This document shows positions 1 through 6,053 of a DNA stretch of 8,657 bases, piece after piece. The DNA is from Candidatus Solibacter sp. (GTDB lineage: Bacteria > Acidobacteriota > Terriglobia > Bryobacterales > Bryobacteraceae): assembly GCA_017883345.1 (NCBI GenBank), contig JADGNT010000170.1:1-8657 (forward strand), in the 5' to 3' direction. Numbering within the stretch: position 1 is the first letter of the stretch; each line of letters starts with the position of its first letter. Position numbers and translations under genes: made by a program. The notes beneath the pieces are model-generated. The model saw nothing but the letters and a program-made list of their open reading frames with translations. It was not told the DNA's origin and did not search any database.

Positions 1-1
1 C

Positions 2-25
2 GCGTCTCCGCGCCTCCGCGTCAAA
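2..25. repeat. Short octamer repeat upstream of trpC
   Basis: Three degenerate 8-base units lie in a row: gcgtctcc, gcgcctcc and gcgtcaaa. Similar 'gcgtctctgcg' phrases recur in intergenic DNA of many bacterial genomes (general recollection, not a search). A related phrase, gcgtctctgccg, appears before tyrA at 4987-4998. The window starts here, so the full extent of the array is unknown. No clear operator, attenuator or T-box is visible in the 65 bases before trpC. Confidence 0.4.
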
Positions 26-65
26 ATCACTCTCTCCCGCGTCTGATACCATTAGATCGACACCC

Positions 66-854
66 TTGATCGATACTGTTCCAGACATCCTGGCCCGTAT
101 TGTCGCCAAAAAGCGCGAAGATCTCGCGCGCGCGGTCCAGCCGCTAGAAGCATGGGAGCGCGCGGCCGAACTCCGCCTCGCCGCGCGCCGCGATTTCCGC
201 GCTGCCCTCGCCGCCGGCCCGCCCGCCATCATCGCGGAGATCAAGCAGGCGTCGCCCAGCAAGGGAGTCCTCTCGCACGATTTCGCCCCCGCCCGCATCG
301 CCCGCGCCTACCAATCGGGCGGAGCCGCCGCGCTCAGCGTGCTCACCGACGAGAAGTTTTTCCAGGGCAGCCTGGCCGATCTCCAAGCCGCCCGCGCCGC
401 CGTATCTCTCCCCGTTCTGCGCAAGGATTTTACCATCGACCCTGCGCAGATCCTCGAGGCCGCGGCCCACGGCGCCGATGCCATCCTGCTGATCGCCGCC
501 ATCCTCTCCGCGCGCCAGATTCGCGATTTCCGCGAGACCGCGGCGCGCTATCGCCTGAGCGCGCTCGTCGAAGTCCACAACCGTCGCGAACTGGATGCCG
601 CCATCGATGCCGGCGCGGATCTGATCGGCGTCAACAACCGCAACCTCGCCACCTTCGAAGTCACGCTAGAGACTTCGCTGGCTCTCGCCGAACACATGCC
701 GGCGGGCGCGCTCCTGGTCAGCGAAAGCGGCATCCACCTCGCGGCGGATATCGTCCGCCTGCGCGCCGCCGGCTACCACGCCTTCCTGGTGGGCGAGCAC
801 CTGATGAAATCCGCCGACCCCGCCGGCGCCCTGCGAAAGCTGGTGGCCGCGTGA
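66..854 (+). CDS. trpC: Indole-3-glycerol phosphate synthase (TrpC)
   Basis: This cytoplasmic TIM-barrel enzyme converts CdRP to indole-3-glycerol phosphate, the step after TrpF in tryptophan synthesis. The 262-residue length is normal for a monofunctional TrpC. Visible motifs are [12 protein letters not shown] (56-67, with E58, K60 and the SPS phosphate/substrate segment), LTDEKFF (93-99), RKDF (119-122, K120 matching the catalytic acid lysine), VEVH (168-171, E169), GVNNRNL (188-194, N190) and SESGI (219-223), then GEHLM (243-247) near the C-terminus. The start is TTG at 66. It fits the family because the first helix ([13 protein letters not shown]) begins about six residues in, and no in-frame ATG or GTG lies upstream within the window. 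No good Shine-Dalgarno sequence is seen, so the exact start is less sure than the identity. The stop TGA at 852-854 shares its last base with the trpF ATG. Confidence 0.96.
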   Translation: MIDTVPDILARIVAKKREDLARAVQPLEAWERAAELRLAARRDFRAALAAGPPAIIAEIKQASPSKGVLSHDFAPARIARAYQSGGAAALSVLTDEKFFQGSLADLQAARAAVSLPVLRKDFTIDPAQILEAAAHGADAILLIAAILSARQIRDFRETAARYRLSALVEVHNRRELDAAIDAGADLIGVNNRNLATFEVTLETSLALAEHMPAGALLVSESGIHLAADIVRLRAAGYHAFLVGEHLMKSADPAGALRKLVAA

Positions 855-1474
855 TGCTCAAGGTGCCCCTCAAGGTCATCCTCAAGGTCTGCGGCATCAC
901 CAACCAGCCCGACGCCGACGCCGCGATTGCCGCCGGCGCCACCGCCATCGGTTTCAACTTTTACCCCAAAAGCCCGCGCTGCATCGCGCCCGAAGCGGCG
1001 GCCCGCATCGCGACGCCCGGCGCACTCCGCGTGGGCGTGTTCGTCAACCAGCCGGCGCCGCGCATCGCGGAGATCGCGGCGCTAGCCGCGCTCGACGTGG
1101 CGCAACTGCACGGCGACGAAACGCCCGGCCAGTATCCCGCCGCCATCGCCGTCTGGAAAGCCGCGCGCATCTCCCCCGGCTTCGATTTTTCGCCATTGGA
1201 CGACTGCCCCGCCGAAGCCCTGCTACTCGACGGCCCCGCCGCCGATCTCTACGGCGGCGCCGGGCTCTCTTTCGATTGGACCCTGGCCCGCGGCGCCCGC
1301 CATCGCATCATCGTGGCCGGCGGCCTCGATGCCTCCAACGTGGCGCGCGCCATCTCGCTCGCTCAACCCTGGGGCGTCGATTCCTGCTCGCGCATCGAGT
1401 CCTCCCCGGGGAAAAAGGACCACATCAAAATGATCGACTTTCTGCACGCGGCCAAGGCGGCGCTCGGCGCATGA
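854..1474 (+). CDS. trpF: Phosphoribosylanthranilate isomerase (TrpF)
   Basis: It isomerises N-(5-phosphoribosyl)anthranilate to CdRP, feeding TrpC. The 206 residues form a single TIM barrel. Visible motifs are KVCGIT (11-16, C13 matching the general-base cysteine), [10 protein letters not shown] (33-42), QLHGDE (84-89), LLLDG (123-127, D126 matching the general acid), GGLDASNV (156-163) and the phosphate-binding segment [16 protein letters not shown] (174-189). The start is ATG 854, overlapping the trpC stop by one base, so translation is probably coupled. The N-terminus is odd. Before the usual LKVCGIT there is an extra LKVPLKVI produced by a 12-base tandem repeat, so the protein starts about eight residues earlier than most TrpF proteins. 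The stop overlaps trpB as ATGA. The large in-frame opening upstream of 854 is only the shadow of trpC. Confidence 0.95.
   Translation: MLKVPLKVILKVCGITNQPDADAAIAAGATAIGFNFYPKSPRCIAPEAAARIATPGALRVGVFVNQPAPRIAEIAALAALDVAQLHGDETPGQYPAAIAVWKAARISPGFDFSPLDDCPAEALLLDGPAADLYGGAGLSFDWTLARGARHRIIVAGGLDASNVARAISLAQPWGVDSCSRIESSPGKKDHIKMIDFLHAAKAALGA
857..888 (+). repeat. 12-base tandem repeat, 3 copies, at trpF 5' end
   Basis: The core CTCAAGGT occurs at 857-864, 869-876 and 881-888 with an exact 12-base period. It encodes LKV three times ([11 protein letters not shown]). Each copy contains AAGGT, which is Shine-Dalgarno-like. The period is a multiple of three, so the frame is kept. Only the third LKV corresponds to the conserved first strand of TrpF. 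Confidence 0.85.
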
Positions 1475-2697
1475 CTTCGCAACCCGATGCCGGCGGACAC
1501 TTCGGACCCTACGGCGGGCGCTACGTCCCCGAAGTCCTCATGGCGCCGATTGAAGAACTCGAGACCGCCTACCTCGCTGCGCGCGACGACCCCGCCTTCC
1601 AAACCGAGCTTGCCGATCTGCTGCACAACTACGCCGGCCGCCCCACCCCGCTCTATTTCGCCAAACACCTGACCGAGACCCTGGGCGGCGCGCGCATCTG
1701 GCTCAAGCGCGAAGACCTGCTGCACACCGGCGCGCACAAGATCAATAACTGTCTGGGACAGGCGCTGCTCGCCCGCCGCATGGGCAAACGGCGCATCATC
1801 GCCGAAACCGGCGCCGGACAACACGGCGTGGCCACCGCCACGGTGTGCGCGCTGCTCGGCTTCGAATGCGTGGTCTACATGGGTGAAGTGGACATGCAAA
1901 GGCAGCGCCTCAATGTCTTCCGCATGCGCATGCTCGGCGCCAAGGTGCAGGGCGTCTCCGGCGGCAGCAGAACCCTCAAGGATGCCATAAGCGAGGCCAT
2001 GCGCGATTGGGTCACCAACGTCGGCGAGACCTATTACCTGCTGGGCAGCGCCCTGGGCTCGCACCCGTACCCCATGATGGTGCGCGATTTTCACAAAGTC
2101 ATCGGCCAGGAAGCGCGCCGCCAGATCCTCGACGCCGAAGGCCGCCTGCCCGATACCCTGATCGCCTGCGTCGGCGGCGGCAGCAATGCCATCGGCCTGT
2201 TCCACGCCTTCATTCCCGATGCCGCCGTGGAACTCGTCGGCGTCGAAGCCGGCGGGCGGGGCAACGCGCTCGGCGAGCACGCGGCGCGCTATCGCGGCGG
2301 CGCACCCGGCGTGCTGCAAGGCGCCTACAGCTACCTGTTGCAGGACGAACACGGGCAAATCGCCCTCACCCACTCCGTCTCCGCTGGGCTGGATTATGCC
2401 ATGATCGGCCCCGAGCACGCGTACCTGCGCGATTGCGGCCGTGCCCAGTACGTTGCCGCCAGCGACACCGAAGCGCTCGACGCCGCGCGCCGCCTCTCCC
2501 GCATCGAGGGCATTATCCCGGCGCTCGAAAGCGCGCACGCCGTCGCCGAAGCCATCCAGCGCGCGCCCGATAGCACGGGCAAGATCTTCATCGTGAATCT
2601 CTCCGGCCGCGGCGACAAGGATATCGATATCTACCGCGAGAATTTCCCGGAGCTCGACCAGCAGGAGCTGAACCAGCAGGAGCTGAACCAGCCATGA
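1471..2697 (+). CDS. trpB: Tryptophan synthase beta chain (TrpB)
   Basis: This PLP enzyme condenses indole with L-serine to give tryptophan and partners TrpA in an alpha2-beta2 complex with an indole tunnel. The 408 residues are of normal TrpB1 length. Visible motifs are [11 protein letters not shown] (11-21), GRPTPL (56-61), [15 protein letters not shown] (79-93, K90 the PLP lysine), AETGAGQHG (111-119, E112 the catalytic glutamate), GSHPYP (196-201), the PLP-phosphate loop GGGSNA (235-240) and LSGRGDKD (377-384). The start is ATG 1471, overlapping the trpF stop as ATGA. The C-terminus is unusual: after the conserved SGRGDKD segment, the last residues are a threefold QEL(D/N)Q repeat made by 15-base DNA units. 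This tail is outside the conserved fold and is probably tolerated rather than functional. The stop TGA overlaps the trpA ATG. Confidence 0.98.
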   Translation: MTSQPDAGGHFGPYGGRYVPEVLMAPIEELETAYLAARDDPAFQTELADLLHNYAGRPTPLYFAKHLTETLGGARIWLKREDLLHTGAHKINNCLGQALLARRMGKRRIIAETGAGQHGVATATVCALLGFECVVYMGEVDMQRQRLNVFRMRMLGAKVQGVSGGSRTLKDAISEAMRDWVTNVGETYYLLGSALGSHPYPMMVRDFHKVIGQEARRQILDAEGRLPDTLIACVGGGSNAIGLFHAFIPDAAVELVGVEAGGRGNALGEHAARYRGGAPGVLQGAYSYLLQDEHGQIALTHSVSAGLDYAMIGPEHAYLRDCGRAQYVAASDTEALDAARRLSRIEGIIPALESAHAVAEAIQRAPDSTGKIFIVNLSGRGDKDIDIYRENFPELDQQELNQQELNQP

Positions 2698-2716
2698 CGC
2701 GCCCAGCCATGACCCG
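2650..2716 (+). repeat. 15-base-period repeat across trpB/trpA junction
   Basis: Three copies of a 15-base unit, gagctsramccagcag-like, lie at 2650-2664, 2665-2679 and 2680-2694; the second and third differ from each other only at the last two bases. They code for the trpB tail [15 protein letters not shown]. Copies two and three place AGGAG at 2663-2667 and 2678-2682, upstream of trpA. The 15-base spacing then continues: ccagccatgac occurs at 2688-2698 and again at 2703-2713, giving trpA two in-frame ATG codons (2694 and 2709) in nearly the same context. Confidence 0.85.
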
Positions 2717-3512
2717 CATCGGCCGGCTCTTCGTCTCGCTGAAGCGCGCGAACCGCAAAGGTCTGATCGCCTATCTCACCGCCGGCGACCCCTCGCCGCT
2801 CCGCACCCCCGCCCTGGTGGCTGCCATGGTGCGCGGCGGCGCCGATCTGATCGAGCTCGGCGTGCCGTTCAGCGATCCCATTGCCGATGGGCCCGTGATC
2901 CAGCGCGCGGGCGAGCGCGCCCTCCAGGCGGGCACCACCCTGGCCACCGTGCTCGAGATCGCCCGCCAGGTTCGCGCCAATTCCGAAGTCCCCCTGCTGC
3001 TGTTCACCTATCTCAACCCGGTATTGCGCTACGGCCTCGAACGCCTCGCCGCCGACGCGGCGGCCGCTGGCATAGATGGCTGCCTGCTCACCGACGCCAG
3101 CGTGGAAGAGGCGGAAACTTACGTCGGCGCCATGCACCGCCATGGCTTGGACACCGTCTTTCTCGCCGCGCCCACCAGCACGGCTCGGCGCATCAAGCTC
3201 GTGGCGCAATACTCCACCGGCTTCGTCTATCTGGTTTCGCGCACCGGTGTCACGGGCGTTCAAGATTCGCTCTCGGCATCCGTCGCCCCGCTCGTTGAGG
3301 CCGTGCGCGCGGCCACGGATCTCCCGCTCGCCGTCGGCTTCGGCATCTCTAAACCCGCGCACATGGCGGAACTCGGCCGTCTGGTGGAGGCCGTCGTCGT
3401 GGGCAGTGCGTTCGTACGACTGATCGAGCGGAACGCGGAGAATCCCACGCTAGAAACGCAGCTCGAAGCATTCACCCGCGAGCTCAAGAGCGGTTTCGGA
3501 GCCATCGCATGA
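2694..3512 (+). CDS. trpA: Tryptophan synthase alpha chain (TrpA)
   Basis: It cleaves indole-3-glycerol phosphate to indole and glyceraldehyde 3-phosphate, passing indole to TrpB. The 272-residue TIM barrel shows YLTAGDPS (27-34), [15 protein letters not shown] (53-67, E54 and D65 matching E. coli E49 and D60), the tyrosine in [12 protein letters not shown] (177-188, Y179) and phosphate-binding GFGIS (215-219). The segment [10 protein letters not shown] (132-141) stands where many TrpA proteins have a DLP-type motif, a mild departure. The start at ATG 2694 overlaps the trpB stop (ATGA). A second in-frame ATG at 2709, five codons later and also followed by ACC/ACG-CGC, lies in a duplicated start context and could equally be used. 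AGGAG at 2678-2682 is 11 bases from the first ATG, a long spacing. The gene ends in an ATGA overlap with the chorismate mutase. Confidence 0.97.
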   Translation: MTRPAMTRIGRLFVSLKRANRKGLIAYLTAGDPSPLRTPALVAAMVRGGADLIELGVPFSDPIADGPVIQRAGERALQAGTTLATVLEIARQVRANSEVPLLLFTYLNPVLRYGLERLAADAAAAGIDGCLLTDASVEEAETYVGAMHRHGLDTVFLAAPTSTARRIKLVAQYSTGFVYLVSRTGVTGVQDSLSASVAPLVEAVRAATDLPLAVGFGISKPAHMAELGRLVEAVVVGSAFVRLIERNAENPTLETQLEAFTRELKSGFGAIA

Positions 3513-3835
3513 CCCCGGAACAAGCCCAGGAAGAGGCACGCGCCAAGCTCGAGGAATACCGCATCCTGATCGACGACGTGGACCGCCGCATCGTCGCCCT
3601 GCTCAACGAGCGCACCGCCGTGGTAGAGAACATCGGCCGCGTGAAACGCGAGGCGCAACTCCCCGTCTACGAACCCAAACGCGAAGATCAGGTGTTCGCC
3701 AACATCACCAGCGCCAACCACGGCCCGCTCACCACCCCGGCCGTGCGCGGCATCTTCGAACGCATCATCGACGAAATGCGCTCCATCCAGCGTCTGCGCA
3801 TGATCCAGAAGCCCCCGGAGGAACCCAAATGTTAG
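3509..3835 (+). CDS. aroQ: Chorismate mutase, AroQ (type II) class
   Basis: It rearranges chorismate to prephenate, opening the Phe/Tyr branch. The 108-residue all-helical protein aligns by eye with the E. coli P-protein mutase domain. R18, R35, K46, R58 and E59 keep the spacing of E. coli R11, R28, K39, R51 and E52, and E55 replaces D48. Q94 lies close to the position of Q88. It stands alone, with no prephenate dehydratase or dehydrogenase domain attached. ATG 3509 overlaps the trpA stop, and the gene overlaps the DAHP synthase by seven bases. In some bacteria a small AroQ protein forms a complex with, or is fused to, a type I-beta DAHP synthase. Such a partnership is plausible here from adjacency but not shown. 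The symbol aroQ refers to the mutase class and should not be confused with dehydroquinase. Confidence 0.9.
   Translation: MTPEQAQEEARAKLEEYRILIDDVDRRIVALLNERTAVVENIGRVKREAQLPVYEPKREDQVFANITSANHGPLTTPAVRGIFERIIDEMRSIQRLRMIQKPPEEPKC
3817..3822 (+). promoter_or_regulatory. Strong ribosome binding site of DAHP synthase
   Basis: GGAGGA ends 6 bases before the ATG at 3829 and lies inside the 3' end of the chorismate mutase gene. It is one of the clearest Shine-Dalgarno sequences in the operon and fixes the start of the next gene. Confidence 0.75.
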
Positions 3836-4842
3836 TCGTCATGCAACAAGGCGCCACCGAAGAGCAGATCGAGCACGTGATCGACCGCCTGGTGGATCTC
3901 GGCTTCGACGTGCACCGCTCCACGGGCTTGATCCACACCGTACTCGGCGGGGTCGGCGGCAAGTACGATTTCGACGTCGCCGTCTTTGAAGTCATGGAGG
4001 GCGTCAAGGAAGCCCACCGCATCGTTTCGCCCTACAAACTCGCCAGCCGCGGGTTTCGGCCCGGCGGCACCATTGTGCAGGTGGGCCCGCTCGCCATCGG
4101 CGGCGACGCCGTGGTCGTCATGGCCGGCCCGTGCAGCGTGGAGAACCGCGACCAGATCGAGCAGTGCGCCGAGCTGGCGGCCCGCACTGGCGCCAGGGTG
4201 ATCCGCGGTGGAGCCTTCAAGCCGCGCAGTTCGCCTTATGAGTTCCAGGGCCTCGGCGCCGAGGGTCTTCAAATGCTCCGCGCCGCCGCCGACCGCCACG
4301 GCCTGCTGGTAGTCAGCGAAGTCATGGACCAGACGCAGATTCCGCTGCTCGCGGAGTATGCCGACATCGTGCAGGTGGGCGCGCGCAATATGCAGAACTT
4401 CAACCTGCTGCGCGAGCTCGGCAAGCAGTCCAAACCCGTGCTGCTCAAACGCGGCATCGCGGCTAGCATCGAAGAACTCCTGCTCTCCGCCGAGTACATC
4501 CTGGCCGGCGGCAATTACAACGTCATCCTCTGCGAGCGCGGCATCCGCACCTTCGAAACCTACACCCGCAACACCCTCGATCTCTCCGCCATTCCCGTAG
4601 TCAAGAAACTCTCCCACCTGCCGATCGTAGCCGACCCTTCGCACGGCACGGGTCGCCGCGACATCGTCGCTCCCATGGCGCGCGCCGCCGTGGCCGCGGG
4701 CGCCGATGGCCTGATGATCGAAGTCCATCCCGACCCCGATCGCGCGCTCTCTGACGGCGCGCAATCCGTGCGGCCCGAACAGTTCGAAGAGTTGATGCAT
4801 CAACTGCAAGCCATCGCGCTTGCCGTGGGCAGGACCCTCTAG
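3829..4842 (+). CDS. aroF: DAHP synthase, type I-beta with N-terminal regulatory domain
   Basis: It condenses phosphoenolpyruvate and erythrose 4-phosphate, the first step of the shikimate pathway. The 337 residues match the Thermotoga maritima type. An N-terminal ferredoxin-like domain (about 1-70, from [13 protein letters not shown] to SPYKLAS) is the allosteric Phe/Tyr-sensing module in that family. It precedes a TIM barrel (about 85-335). The metal ligands of the T. maritima enzyme (C102, H272, E298, D309) fall at the same numbers here, in [23 protein letters not shown] and [23 protein letters not shown] (128-143) and LLKRG (205-209) are the substrate-binding loops. Translation is likely coupled to the chorismate mutase, with which it overlaps. 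Tyr/Phe feedback through the N-terminal domain is family knowledge, not visible directly. The stop TAG at 4840-4842 is part of a duplicated TAGCATGCA motif. The symbol aroF is conventional; aroG or aroA(G) is also used. Confidence 0.96.
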   Translation: MLVVMQQGATEEQIEHVIDRLVDLGFDVHRSTGLIHTVLGGVGGKYDFDVAVFEVMEGVKEAHRIVSPYKLASRGFRPGGTIVQVGPLAIGGDAVVVMAGPCSVENRDQIEQCAELAARTGARVIRGGAFKPRSSPYEFQGLGAEGLQMLRAAADRHGLLVVSEVMDQTQIPLLAEYADIVQVGARNMQNFNLLRELGKQSKPVLLKRGIAASIEELLLSAEYILAGGNYNVILCERGIRTFETYTRNTLDLSAIPVVKKLSHLPIVADPSHGTGRRDIVAPMARAAVAAGADGLMIEVHPDPDRALSDGAQSVRPEQFEELMHQLQAIALAVGRTL

Positions 4843-4902
4843 CATGCACCGCACACCACTCACTTACTCATTTAGCATGCACCGCACACCCCTCACTTAC
4901 TC
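4840..4902 (+). repeat. 33-base-period direct repeat after DAHP synthase
   Basis: A 30-base unit at 4840-4869 is repeated at 4873-4902 with one mismatch (A to C at unit position 19), separated by ATT. The first copy begins with the stop codon of the DAHP synthase. Each copy starts TAGCATGCACCGCACAC. A third, partial copy (ATTTAGCATGCA) is at 5000-5011 and contains the tyrA start codon. Confidence 0.9.
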
Positions 4903-4921
4903 TGCGCCGCACCACCGTAGC

Positions 4922-4938
4922 GTAGCCTTTCAGGCTGC
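4922..4938 (+). repeat. Small hairpin before tyrA
   Basis: GTAGCC and GGCTGC can pair (one T-G wobble) around a TTTCA loop. With the stronger hairpin that follows it forms a two-hairpin unit, a layout reminiscent of REP-like intergenic repeats. Confidence 0.4.
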
Positions 4939-4940
4939 CA

Positions 4941-4969
4941 TGCCCACTTCCAAGTGGGCATTCTTTCTT
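4941..4969 (+). terminator. Terminator-like hairpin between DAHP synthase and tyrA
   Basis: Perfect 9-base arms, tgcccactt (4941-4949) and aagtgggca (4952-4960), are followed by TTCTTTCTT (4961-4969) and more T-rich sequence. The central two bases are too few for a loop, so the innermost pairs must open. It could terminate or attenuate transcription before tyrA, or simply be part of the inserted repeat. Confidence 0.55.
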
Positions 4970-5006
4970 GCTTTTGCTTGTCTCAGCGTCTCTGCCGGAA
5001 TTTAGC

Positions 5007-5852
5007 ATGCAAAACGTTGTCATCGTCGGCACCGGCCTGATCGGCTCGTCTTTCGGACTGGCCCTGCGCAAAGCGGGCTTCGACGGCGCCATCACGGGCG
5101 TCAGTTCCCCGCATGCCATTGCGGACGCTCTCGCCAGAGGCGCCATCGATCGCGGCGCTTCGCTCGCTTCCGCCATCCCGGACGCGGAACTCGTCTTCCT
5201 TTCACAAACCATCGGGCGCATTCTCGATACCATCCGCCACCTGGACCCTCTGCTCCGCCCCGGCACCCTGGTCACCGACGCCGGCAGCACCAAATGTGCC
5301 ATCGTCGATCTGGCGCGCCAGACCCTGACGCGCGCCCAGTTCCTGGGCGGGCATCCCATGGCAGGCAAGGAGACGCGCGGCGCTCTGGCGGCCTCTCCCG
5401 ACCTCTTCCGCGGCCGCACCTGGATCCTGACGCCCGACGACGCTTCCGAGCTCCACACCTCTTGCGCGCTCGAATTCCGCATGTGGCTGCACCGCATCGG
5501 CGCGCGTGTGCTCACGCTCGATGCCGATGAGCACGATCGCGTGGTGTCGTTGACTTCGCACCTCGCGCAACTCGCCTCCACGGCTCTGGCGGCAACCGTT
5601 TCCGATAAGCTGGGCGGGCCGCCGCGCTTGAACGCCGCCGGGCCCGGTCTGGAGGACATGACGCGTCTCGCCGGGGGATCGTACGAGATCTGGCGCGACA
5701 TCCTGGCCACCAATACCGATCACATCGAGCGCGCCCTGAGCCTCTACATTCAGAAACTGGAACACATGCGCGAGAACCTCCGCACCCGTCAGTTGCAGGA
5801 AGAATTCGAGCGCGGCGCGGCCCTGGCCGCCCAACTCAGGAGGCCCCGATGA
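5007..5852 (+). CDS. tyrA: Prephenate/arogenate dehydrogenase (TyrA)
   Basis: It carries out oxidative decarboxylation of prephenate (or arogenate) toward tyrosine. The 281 residues form an N-terminal Rossmann domain (GTGLIG at 8-13) and a helical C-terminal dimerisation domain. Visible motifs are DAGSTK (91-96), GGHPMAGKE (114-122, H116), DADEHDRVVSLTSHLAQ (172-188, H176 and H185) and R220 in EDMTRLAGG. No ACT or chorismate mutase domain is attached. The end of the second beta strand reads GVSSP (31-35), with serine where NAD-using TyrA proteins normally have an acidic residue. The Synechocystis NADP-dependent arogenate dehydrogenase also has GVS there, so NADP use is plausible (inference). 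ATG 5007 is chosen because the Rossmann strand begins at once. An upstream in-frame TTG at 4968 would add 13 unlikely residues. GGAA at 4997-5000 is only a weak ribosome site. It is separated from the operon by the 163-base insert. Confidence 0.93.
   Translation: MQNVVIVGTGLIGSSFGLALRKAGFDGAITGVSSPHAIADALARGAIDRGASLASAIPDAELVFLSQTIGRILDTIRHLDPLLRPGTLVTDAGSTKCAIVDLARQTLTRAQFLGGHPMAGKETRGALAASPDLFRGRTWILTPDDASELHTSCALEFRMWLHRIGARVLTLDADEHDRVVSLTSHLAQLASTALAATVSDKLGGPPRLNAAGPGLEDMTRLAGGSYEIWRDILATNTDHIERALSLYIQKLEHMRENLRTRQLQEEFERGAALAAQLRRPR
5838..5843 (+). promoter_or_regulatory. Orphan perfect Shine-Dalgarno at tyrA 3' end
   Basis: AGGAGG stands five bases before an ATG at 5849 that overlaps the tyrA stop as ATGA. 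This is the typical signal for a translationally coupled next gene, yet only a 20-codon ORF follows. Confidence 0.6.
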
Positions 5853-5911
5853 CACCCCCGGGGGATTTGCGCCCCCCGGGTTCTTCCCCCCCCTCAACCC
5901 CGCGTACGTAA
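5849..5911 (+). pseudogene. 20-codon ORF, possible remnant of a lost operon gene
   Basis: Starting at the ATG behind the AGGAGG, the frame reads MTPPGDLRPPG, continues proline- and serine-rich and ends at TAA 5909-5911. It contains a palindromic C/G block and a run of eight Cs (5886-5893), and the composition does not look like a folded protein. It could be a small leader peptide, a truncated gene start left after a deletion, or chance. I do not recognise a family. Confidence 0.25.
5857..5885 (+). terminator. Probable terminator after tyrA
   Basis: Arms cccggggg (5857-5864) and cccccggg (5873-5880) form an 8-base all-GC stem with an 8-base loop, followed by TTCTT. The T-run is short, so termination may be weak. 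It closes the aromatic operon and lies inside the 20-codon ORF. Confidence 0.5.
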
Positions 5912-5959
5912 AATTAGGATACACTTACCCATGAGGCTATCAGCCAAAGCACCCTCGCC

Positions 5960-6023
5960 GGCGGACACTGTGTCCGCCAGCGAACCCCCGGCGCGCCGGG
6001 CGCGCTGGACCGGACGGTCCAGC
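5960..6023 (+). repeat. Three consecutive hairpins in the 5' region of the NYN gene
   Basis: Three unrelated palindromes follow each other: ggcggacac/gtgtccgcc (5960-5968 and 5970-5978), cccggcgcgccggg (5987-6000, perfect and without a loop), and gctggacc/ggtccagc (6004-6011 and 6016-6023). They end 30 bases before the ATG at 6054. They could structure the mRNA leader or be intergenic repeat units. The frame is open from ATG 5931 through them, but this is not thought to be coding. Confidence 0.65.
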
Positions 6024-6041
6024 ACTCCCTCCGCTGGGTTT

Positions 6042-6046
6042 AAGGA
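6042..6046 (+). promoter_or_regulatory. Ribosome binding site deciding the NYN gene start
   Basis: AAGGA lies 7 bases before ATG 6054. The in-frame upstream ATG at 5931 has no such site, and its 41-residue extension is low-complexity, so 6054 is preferred. Confidence 0.7.
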
Positions 6047-6053
6047 ATCAACA

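Larger units (their letters stand above)
4840..5011 (+). other. 163-base insert bounded by TAGCATGCA direct repeats
   Basis: TAGCATGCA occurs at 4840-4848 and 5003-5011, 163 bases apart. At the left it supplies the DAHP synthase stop (TAG); at the right it supplies the tyrA start (ATG). Deleting one period would join the two genes as TAG-C-ATG, as compact as the other junctions. The intervening DNA holds a third copy of the motif, a 33-base duplication, two hairpins and a T-rich run. It also contains an open frame of 53 codons plus stop (4844-5005) that starts and ends in the same TAGCATG context and finishes in a hydrophobic stretch (KWAFFLAFACLSV). That frame looks incidental but cannot be excluded. 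The layout resembles a small non-autonomous insertion with a 9-base target duplication, or a stepwise duplication. No transposase or clear terminal inverted repeats are seen. Confidence 0.5.

Noticed and set aside
44..52. TGATACCAT as an extended -10 promoter for trpC
   Set aside because: It matches TGNTATAAT in part, but no -35 is present and the trp cluster may be expressed from upstream trp genes; evidence too thin.
152..853. In-frame upstream extension of trpF
   Set aside because: It overlaps trpC entirely and reads as Arg/Pro-rich shadow; trpF homology begins right after ATG 854.
1373..1420. TrpF motif DSCSRIE differing from the usual VSSGVE
   Set aside because: Similar DxxSRxE variants occur in other TrpF proteins as far as I recall, and all catalytic residues are present, so it is not evidence of altered function.
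1363..2538. Long - strand open frame antisense to trpB
   Set aside because: It mirrors trpB codon structure in a GC-rich gene; its residues are Gly/Ala/Glu-rich without family motifs, while trpB is certain.
3832..4863. Long - strand open frame antisense to the DAHP synthase
   Set aside because: Same GC-driven shadow effect; it lies opposite a gene with all catalytic residues.
4844..5005. 53-codon ORF (plus stop) filling the aroF-tyrA gap
   Set aside because: Although framed by TAGCATG at both ends and hydrophobic at its C-terminus, it is made of a duplicated peptide and hairpin sequence and its boundaries follow from the repeat; kept only as a remark on the insert.
4968..5006. Earlier TTG start for tyrA
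   Set aside because: It adds 13 residues before a Rossmann strand that begins at residue 2 from ATG 5007, and the added part lies in the T-rich insert.
5909..5920. TAAAAT and TAGGAT as -10 boxes for the NYN gene
   Set aside because: The A/T-rich patch is suggestive, but the bases at -35 distance are C-runs with no resemblance to TTGACA.
5931..6053. Earlier ATG start for the NYN protein
   Set aside because: The extension is low-complexity, covers three hairpins, and lacks a ribosome site; ATG 6054 has AAGGA at good spacing.
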